Below are positions 8,001-13,281 of a DNA stretch of 19,897 nucleotides, piece after piece. How positions within the stretch are numbered: position 1 is the first letter of the stretch; each line of letters opens with the position of its first letter. The DNA lies in NCBI GenBank assembly GCA_964541075.1, contig CAZIPZ010000062.1, positions 1 to 19,897 of the forward strand, read 5' to 3'. A program made the translations under genes and the position numbers. The DNA is from CAZIPZ01 sp964541075. Lineage in GTDB: Bacteria; Acidobacteriota; Terriglobia; 20CM-2-55-15. Under the pieces are notes generated by a model, which saw only the letters and a list, made by a program, of their open reading frames with translations, did not search any database and was not told where the DNA came from.

Positions 8001-8570
8001 TCACCTCGACGTGATGTTCGTCTGGACGATTTTTGCCAGACTCAGCAACCGTGAACTGATGTTCAGTCCTACTTGCCTGGCCGCGTCGACGTTGACTTCA
8101 AACCGGACTTTGCTGTCTTCCAGAGTGAAGTTGATGATGCCGCCACGCTTCGTGAATCCCTGTGTTTCGGCAATGGTGAGAACGGAGGCGCCTTTGGTGG
8201 CCTGTATGATTTCGTCGGCGTGTGAGCTCTCCGCCGACGCGATGAATAGCATCTGGCAATTGCAGTCGTTGGAATCCTTCCACTTCAAGCGCTTTACCAA
8301 CAACGAGCGGCTTTCGATCTTCTTCCCGTCGATTACCCGTTCCAGAATCGAGGCAAACGAATCGTTGCCGACAACGCCGATCACGATCGGCTGTCCGTTG
8401 TAGGAGAAAGCTGACGACGGCCACTCCACGAGTTTCGCGAAGTTGTAGATGAACCCGGCTTTCACCAGATATTCCGATGCGTCCGATGCGTCGCTGTTTT
8501 GAGCTCTAACTTCTGGCCCGAAAATCAACAGCGTTAAGGCAAGGGCAATATGTAATCCTAGCTGTCTCAT
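8001..8570 (-). CDS. YfiR family (DUF4154) periplasmic regulator
   Basis: A 189-aa exported protein. The N-terminus is a signal peptide (about 1-23, LHIALALTLLIFGPEVRAQ). The mature part carries the YfiR/DUF4154 landmarks in order: VKAGFIYNFAKLVEWP, IVIGVVGNDSFASIL, MLFIASAE, VLTIAE, GFTKRGGIINF and VRFEVNVDAARQVGL, ending ISSRLLSLAKIV. In Pseudomonas aeruginosa YfiR binds the periplasmic domain of the membrane diguanylate cyclase YfiN and holds it off. Here the adjacent CHASE8 domain belongs to a histidine kinase instead. Only two cysteines remain in the mature protein (C103 and C105, in NDCNCQ), so the widely spaced disulfides of the Pseudomonas protein cannot all form. Start ATG 8570; GGAG lies about 10 bases upstream. 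No YfiB-like OmpA-domain lipoprotein gene is present nearby. Confidence 0.92.
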   Translation of the reverse strand: MRQLGLHIALALTLLIFGPEVRAQNSDASDASEYLVKAGFIYNFAKLVEWPSSAFSYNGQPIVIGVVGNDSFASILERVIDGKKIESRSLLVKRLKWKDSNDCNCQMLFIASAESSHADEIIQATKGASVLTIAETQGFTKRGGIINFTLEDSKVRFEVNVDAARQVGLNISSRLLSLAKIVQTNITSR

Positions 8571-8625
8571 GATCCTATTACTCCAGCGTCAGAAACTGTT
8601 TTCTCTTGATGACATCGCCCATTAC

Positions 8626-10719
8626 CTAGAACTTCCAAGTCACAGCGCCGTGGAATGTTCTCGTCACTTGAGTCGGCCACGTATTGATGAAGTCAGGCCG
8701 GAACTCCAAATGGCGCTTGTTCAGAAGATTTTCTCCAGTGAGAGAGAACTCGACGTTCGGCATGAGTTTCCACCCAATCCGGCCGTCTAATGAGTAATAA
8801 CTGGGAATCTGCAAACCATCGAGCGAATGCACATATCGCAGCGTGACGTCTTGCTCGAAGTTCATGGGCAGATCCACCGAGGATCGGAGGTGGTAGTGGT
8901 GGCGCGGACTGACCCCTCCTGGATTGGGAGAGGAGAAGTCCATGCTGTCCTGATCGCGGTGAATATTCATTTTGAGGTAGCTGTAGGCTCCAGAGACTTT
9001 CCAATCGCCGGCCGGTTTCCACTCCCCGAATAATTCAGCGCCATTCGTCGCACCGCTCATCTTGTTGCCAGCGAGCAGCGGCGCGGTCAGGTGAACGGGC
9101 GAAGGCGCGAATTCCAAGAAAGGCATTTGTGGTTCTGCTGAAAGCAGATTGTTGTAGGAGTTATAAAACGTAGCGAAATCCGCAGAAAACGTTCGCGTCG
9201 CCCGGATGCGGTAGCCCGCTTCGTAAGCGACTAGATCCTCCGACTTGAACGCATGGTTTCCCAGGACGGTCACCATCACCGGTAATCCCATCGTCTCCGT
9301 CGATGGAGGAACGACGGCGGCGTTCAAACGCATGTCCTCTTCAGTTCGGGCCGGAGTACGAACAGCGCGCGAAATAGCTCCCCAAACCGACTGCTTCGGG
9401 CTCAGCGTCCACAACAATCGGGCATTCGGTTCAACTTCGAAGCCCGTAAAATCGTTGTGCTCGAGTTTAGCGCCTAATGTCACGCGAACTCGCTCTTTGA
9501 ACAGCGCAAATTCATCCTGAGTAAAAGCGCTGAAGAGACTCCATCTGCGGCGATTCGGATTCAGACTCACATAGTCGCCTGGCTGGATGTTGTCCTGTGT
9601 CGATCGGTAGCCGAGTCCCCAAATGAACTCGTGGCTTTCACCAACACGAATGTCATGTTGAAAGTCGAGGTCGTAGATGGCTTGATGATCCGTAAGGAGC
9701 CTGTTTGCAACAGTGTTGGTCTTGTCGTAATACAGCTGCAAAGAGGTTTTAGAACGCGTGAACGAATGGTTCCAACGGCCAAGCAAGTTGCCGCCGCTGA
9801 AATTTCCCTTGTTCAGGAACGTCGCATAGTAAGGCGGCGCAAGCATGGGACCAGTCAGGGTTTCGCCGTAAGAACCCGAGTAGAGATCGCCCTGTAATGT
9901 AAACGAATTGTCGGCTGTCGGACTCGCATCGATTCTGAATCCTCCCCGGCTGGCGTTCCATCCGTCGAATGCGTTGTTTCCCGATGCGTCTCTGGATGGA
10001 TCGATGTCGAAATATTTCGCGTAGCCGCGGTAATGCGCCGTATCGCCGATCTTGCCGCCATAACGGACGCCTACGGAACCGTTCAGTTCATTGCCGGCCC
10101 CGGCGGTGAGGACGCCATGTTGTGTATTGCCGGCTTCTTTCGTAATGATGTTGATGACTCCGTTCACGGCGTTGGCGCCCCAAAGGGTCGCACCGGGGCC
10201 GCGAATGACTTCAATACGGTCGACATCTTCCAGCAGCACGTCTTGAACGTTCCAATACACACCGGAAAAGAGCGGCGTGTAGACGCTTCTACCGTCGATC
10301 AACACAAGCAGCTTGTTTGCGAAGCGGCCATTGAATCCACGGGCGGTAATGGCCCACTTGTTTTCATCAATACGCGCCACGTCAACGCCGGGCGCCACTC
10401 GAAGAGCCTCAGGAATATTGCGCGCGCCGGATCGCCGGATGTCTTCCTGCGTAATGACAAAGACCGCCGCGGGCGCATCTGCCAGTTTCTGCTCTCGCTT
10501 AGAAACCGAGGTCACTCTGAGGTTCATTAAGTCTTCCAGGCTGATTGCGGTTACATCCGGAAAGTCCTGTGCGGTCACGATGACCGCCGTCAGTATGATT
10601 CCAAGGCAGATGTGGAATATCTGACGTCCATAGAATCTCGCTTCGGCGCACCGACGATGAGACTTCCTATTGGAAGTGACTATCGGCTTGCTCGAATTCA
10701 TGTGTTCTGCCGTGCTCAT
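8626..10719 (-). CDS. TonB-dependent receptor (BtuB/CirA type) linked to the YfiR-kinase cassette
   Basis: An outer-membrane ligand-gated transporter of about 697 aa. A signal sequence with a long basic N-region is followed by the hydrophobic core FHICLGIILTAVIVTAQ. The family element SLEDLMNLRVTSVSKREQKL and the plug domain come next (AAVFVITQEDIRRSGARNIP; LVLIDGRSVYTPLFSGVYWN; DRIEVIRGPGATLWGANAVN). The 22-strand-type barrel runs to the end, with the TonB C-terminal motif LLNKRHLEF and a terminal VTWKF. I chose ATG 10719 because AGGAG sits six bases upstream (10726-10730). An in-frame ATG at 10797 overlaps the methyltransferase stop as ATGA and has an AGGAG 10 bases away, so the longer form (723 aa) is possible. 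The SLE(D/E)LMN type of receptor is often found beside YfiR genes, which fits a sensory role. The ligand is unknown. Confidence 0.93.
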   Translation of the reverse strand: MSTAEHMNSSKPIVTSNRKSHRRCAEARFYGRQIFHICLGIILTAVIVTAQDFPDVTAISLEDLMNLRVTSVSKREQKLADAPAAVFVITQEDIRRSGARNIPEALRVAPGVDVARIDENKWAITARGFNGRFANKLLVLIDGRSVYTPLFSGVYWNVQDVLLEDVDRIEVIRGPGATLWGANAVNGVINIITKEAGNTQHGVLTAGAGNELNGSVGVRYGGKIGDTAHYRGYAKYFDIDPSRDASGNNAFDGWNASRGGFRIDASPTADNSFTLQGDLYSGSYGETLTGPMLAPPYYATFLNKGNFSGGNLLGRWNHSFTRSKTSLQLYYDKTNTVANRLLTDHQAIYDLDFQHDIRVGESHEFIWGLGYRSTQDNIQPGDYVSLNPNRRRWSLFSAFTQDEFALFKERVRVTLGAKLEHNDFTGFEVEPNARLLWTLSPKQSVWGAISRAVRTPARTEEDMRLNAAVVPPSTETMGLPVMVTVLGNHAFKSEDLVAYEAGYRIRATRTFSADFATFYNSYNNLLSAEPQMPFLEFAPSPVHLTAPLLAGNKMSGATNGAELFGEWKPAGDWKVSGAYSYLKMNIHRDQDSMDFSSPNPGGVSPRHHYHLRSSVDLPMNFEQDVTLRYVHSLDGLQIPSYYSLDGRIGWKLMPNVEFSLTGENLLNKRHLEFRPDFINTWPTQVTRTFHGAVTWKF

Positions 10720-10725
10720 ATAAGG

Positions 10726-10730
10726 CTCCT
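10726..10730 (-). promoter_or_regulatory. Shine-Dalgarno deciding the receptor start
   Basis: AGGAG on the minus strand, six bases before ATG 10719. It supports initiation at 10719 over the upstream in-frame ATG at 10797. Confidence 0.55.
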
Positions 10731-10793
10731 GATGAAGATCGATTTGAGATCGTCCTAACGCCGGATTATTTGAACGGTGTCTATTAAGCGGAC

Positions 10794-11600
10794 TCATCGC
10801 GGCTTTTCTCCTGTAACTGTGAAGACAGTAGAGTAGGTCAGCGTGTCCGGACGTCTTAGATAATTCAAAAATCTCCGGATCTCTTCGTCGGCTTCATATT
10901 CGCTGCCGAGCGCCTCTGTCAGGCGCGGTCTCGCGATCTCAAGCTTCAATTCCCATTGCTCAAAGATTGCAGGATCGATTTCTCCCGCGATCAGGTGATA
11001 ACACTCGACCTGTACTTGAAGGTTTTCCAATCCTGCGTTGCGTGCGAGCCAGAAGAGCTTTCGGCCGACAAACGGATCGAAGCCGCTGTCGGACAGACTC
11101 TTCATGACCCGGTCGATGGTCTCCTGCATGAGAGCTTCTTCGGGGTAGTGCCATACCAACTGGCCGTCAAGATCCTGCATCAGCACAACGCCGCCAGGCC
11201 TGCAAACGCGGACCATCTCGCCGACTGCTGTTTCCTTGTCCGGGACGTACTGAAGAAGCATTCTCGAATAAACGAGATCAAAACTTCCTGAGGGCAACCG
11301 CATTTGCCGCGCGTCGCCGCAGATGAAGCGGGTGCGGGGATTGCGATAGCTTCCTTCACTGGCCTGCCGAATCCGGGTAGGACTCAAATCGATTCCCGTG
11401 GCATTTATGTCGCGGTGGGATGCCGCCAGGGTCTTAACGATATTGCCTGGTCCGCAGCCAACCGAAAGCACTTCTGCATGTGAAAACAGGTGCGGCTCCA
11501 AGTATTTTTTGATCCACGCATCAGGGTTAACTTTGCGTGCAAGCCGGGATGCCTCACGCGGATCTTCCATGATGTAGGTGGTGGGCGAAAGTTGTGACAT
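10794..11600 (-). CDS. Class I SAM-dependent methyltransferase
   Basis: A 268-aa soluble Rossmann-fold methyltransferase. Motif I is VLSVGCGPGNIVKTL (residues 44-58), the acidic loop that binds the ribose hydroxyls is TGIDLSP (68-74), motif II/III is FICGDARQMRLPSGSFDLVY (92-111), and the post-strand motif is VCRPGGVVLMQDLDG (132-146). This is the UbiE/Methyltransf_11/25 style, often acting on small molecules or lipids rather than nucleic acids. Start ATG 11600 is preceded by AGGGAGA, which overlaps the stop TAG of the upstream gene, so translation is probably coupled. The far end overlaps the longest form of the receptor gene by four bases. Being inside the receptor/signalling operon suggests it modifies a ligand, lipid or envelope component relevant to that system, but the substrate is not identifiable. 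Confidence 0.9.
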   Translation of the reverse strand: MSQLSPTTYIMEDPREASRLARKVNPDAWIKKYLEPHLFSHAEVLSVGCGPGNIVKTLAASHRDINATGIDLSPTRIRQASEGSYRNPRTRFICGDARQMRLPSGSFDLVYSRMLLQYVPDKETAVGEMVRVCRPGGVVLMQDLDGQLVWHYPEEALMQETIDRVMKSLSDSGFDPFVGRKLFWLARNAGLENLQVQVECYHLIAGEIDPAIFEQWELKLEIARPRLTEALGSEYEADEEIRRFLNYLRRPDTLTYSTVFTVTGEKPR

Positions 11601-11609
11601 AGAGTCTCC

Positions 11610-12722
11610 CTAAACGGCTAAATAAGATTCGCTGCTGTGCTTTTCCGATCGCTGAAGCAGACGTGAATAGAAACGATCGACATGGCTATAGAATTCACGT
11701 TGACCGTGTTGCAACCAGATACCCTGGCAATAATTCCGAAGAAATTCCGCGCCCAATCCAAGCAGTGCAGGGGCCGCAATTTCATCCGCGATTACCGAAA
11801 TTTCGTCGAGTTCAAAATCGGCGTATGCCGCCGCAGCTGCATTCAGTAATGAGGCCACTACCGACGGGACATCACCTTCCGGCACCGTTGGGTGAAGCAA
11901 TAAATCGCAACGATTTTCGATATAACTGAAGTTCACCCCAAGCGGTCCGCGATAAGCCATCGCTGCACCGACGGGCTCTTCTTTGAAGTCCTGATATGCC
12001 AGCCATACATGACGGGTGCGCCGCAATCCAACTCCGCTGTAAAGATCGTTCACATAGTTCAACCCGACATCGTGTTTAAGTTCTTCTGCAGTGACGTAGA
12101 TGTTTCCACGCACAAGGGAAGCGAGGCCGCAAAGAGCGGAATGATGTGTTCCGTCATACGGTACGACTTGTACGCTCTTTGCTGATTCGAAACTGCGGTT
12201 GCGTGGCAGGCCGAAATACATATGCCGTCGCACGGAGGCGAAGGATTCCCCGATCGTGTGCACCATCGAGCCAAAAACCCGAGAAGGAAAACGATTTTCC
12301 GGTCGGAACCAGTTTTGGTGGGACTCGTCCAGGCCGCGCAGTATAGCTCCTGCGGATCCGGCCAACATGACTGCCCGGGACGCGAGCGGGTTACCTTCGG
12401 AAACCAGGTGTTGCGAAATCCATCCACGGCCGGTTGTGCGCCACACGGCGATAGAGGCGGATCCTTTCTGATCGCCGCCGGCCGTCAGGACGTACAACAA
12501 GGAGTCTCCGGCCTGAAGGAGCCGTCGCCAGTTTTCCCGAACGACATCCATGTAGGGAAGCAACCGGGCCGCTTTCGCCGGGTAGAGAAAACCAGTGCGG
12601 CGATAGAGGTCGAACAATTCATCGACGTTAAGCGCATTGACCTTCACGCCATAGTGTTTGTCCAGCTTCGAAATCCACGTAAGCCCGTTAAGTAATTCCT
12701 GATCAATAGCATCCGGCAACAT
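11610..12722 (-). CDS. Unknown protein, possibly a tandem GNAT-like fold
   Basis: A 370-aa soluble protein with no signal peptide or membrane helix. The first half contains LYRRTGFLYPAKAARLLPYM, WRRLLQAGDSLLYVLTA, ASIAVWRTTGRGWISQHLVS and NPLASRAVMLAG. The second half contains ALCGLASLVRGNIYVTAEEL, HVWLAYQDFKEEPVGAAMAYRGPLG (split here by my reading) and a late LNAAAAAYADFELDEISVI. The alternation of beta strands such as VLTA / SIAVW and VWLAYQ / GAAMAYRG resembles two acetyltransferase-fold repeats, which is why I suggest GNAT-like. I see no clear acetyl-CoA loop (Q/RxxGxG/A), so catalytic activity is doubtful. Start ATG 12722; the sequence before it is TGAGGGACCA, so its ribosome site (GAGGG) overlaps the stop codon of the small gene upstream. 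The function is not recognised. Confidence 0.75.
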   Translation of the reverse strand: MLPDAIDQELLNGLTWISKLDKHYGVKVNALNVDELFDLYRRTGFLYPAKAARLLPYMDVVRENWRRLLQAGDSLLYVLTAGGDQKGSASIAVWRTTGRGWISQHLVSEGNPLASRAVMLAGSAGAILRGLDESHQNWFRPENRFPSRVFGSMVHTIGESFASVRRHMYFGLPRNRSFESAKSVQVVPYDGTHHSALCGLASLVRGNIYVTAEELKHDVGLNYVNDLYSGVGLRRTRHVWLAYQDFKEEPVGAAMAYRGPLGVNFSYIENRCDLLLHPTVPEGDVPSVVASLLNAAAAAYADFELDEISVIADEIAAPALLGLGAEFLRNYCQGIWLQHGQREFYSHVDRFYSRLLQRSEKHSSESYLAV

Positions 12723-12729
12723 TGGTCCC

Positions 12730-12936
12730 TCACTCCAAAGGGGCGTCGGGCCAACAGAGGCGTAATATGGCTCGGCCTTCAGTTCGCCCCACAGCGAGGT
12801 TATCGGCCGTGCTGAATTCGGCCTTTATGGTGTCCGGAATAAAGTCACGATAATTCGGTTCCAGCCTCTCAATGCAGATAGTCGTTGTGTTCAAAATCGA
12901 GGGGTTTCTCGAGCTGCGATGCGTTGATAGGGGCAA
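12730..12936 (-). CDS. Small conserved-looking protein of unknown function, first in the operon
   Basis: A 68-codon frame from TTG 12936 to TGA 12730-12732. The C-terminal two thirds (CIERLEPNYRDFIPDTIKAE, then TADNLAVGRTEGRAILRLCW) reads like ordinary protein. The main support is position: its stop codon lies inside the Shine-Dalgarno of the next gene with only seven bases between them, the same coupling seen elsewhere in this operon. The start is uncertain. TTG 12936 has no good ribosome site, another TTG occurs 14 codons later, and the frame is closed by a stop at 12958-12960. It could also be a 5'-truncated remnant. No known family recognised. Confidence 0.45.
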   Translation of the reverse strand: MPLSTHRSSRNPSILNTTTICIERLEPNYRDFIPDTIKAEFSTADNLAVGRTEGRAILRLCWPDAPLE

Positions 12937-12954
12937 CCTCGGAACGAGTATTCC

Positions 12955-12983
12955 TTGTCATAAGTTATGGTCTTCACTATACT
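12955..12983 (+). promoter_or_regulatory. Predicted sigma-70-type promoter for the Oar-type gene at 13282
   Basis: TTGTCA at 12955-12960 (5 of 6 to the -35 consensus) is separated by exactly 17 bases from TATACT at 12978-12983 (5 of 6 to the -10 consensus). Transcription would start near 12990, about 290 bases before the likely start codon at 13282. Just upstream is a short GGAA...TTCC dyad (12941-12954) that could be an operator half-site pair. I found no comparably good promoter on the minus strand for the divergent operon. Confidence 0.6.
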
Positions 12984-13281
12984 TCGCCCGATTCAACGAA
13001 AGCGCACCGTACGAACTGGGAGTGAATTGTTTGAGGGAAATCCCTCGTGAATTACAACTCGAGGCCGGTTCTTAGGGATGGCTGCGTGTCTGCCTGGAGA
13101 GGTCAACGCGCGGATAGCAGAACTCATCGGAAGTAATTTTTCTAACCCGAACCAGAGTACCCCCAACTCCAATCCTGCTATCTATGATCAAAAACGTTGC
13201 CGCGAGGTTTCCGAAGACGCGGCGTTAGAGGTTTTAATGGGAGCGTTCCTTGCGACGAACGTAAGGGACCTGGAGGATTTT
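12984..13281 (+). other. Long leader of the Oar-type gene (no supported gene)
   Basis: About 298 bases between the predicted promoter and the start codon. It contains a compact hairpin GAGGG-AAAT-CCCTC (13033-13046). A second stem, GCCGCG (13199-13204) with CGCGGC (13218-13223), can be extended past a bulge by AAC/GTT. An in-frame extension of the transporter back to ATG 13078 has no protein-like or signal-peptide character, so I treat this stretch as untranslated. No known riboswitch class is recognised. Confidence 0.4.
13272..13276 (+). promoter_or_regulatory. Shine-Dalgarno deciding the Oar-type start
   Basis: GGAGG five bases before ATG 13282, directly preceding a clear signal peptide. 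It overrides in-frame ATGs at 13078 and 13237, which lack both. Confidence 0.8.

Noticed and set aside
8571..8625. A separate promoter or terminator between the receptor and YfiR genes
   Set aside because: The 55-base gap has only a weak 5-bp dyad (AGAAA/TTTCT) and no recognisable -35/-10 pair, so I keep the genes in one operon.
12872..13075. Plus-strand 67-codon open frame across the divergent region
   Set aside because: It overlaps the small minus-strand gene and the predicted promoter, has no ribosome site, and shows no protein-like features.
13078..13281. N-terminal extension of the Oar-type gene to ATG 13078
   Set aside because: It would put 68 non-secretory residues before a clear signal peptide. 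ATG 13282 has GGAGG five bases upstream, and the predicted promoter makes this a leader.
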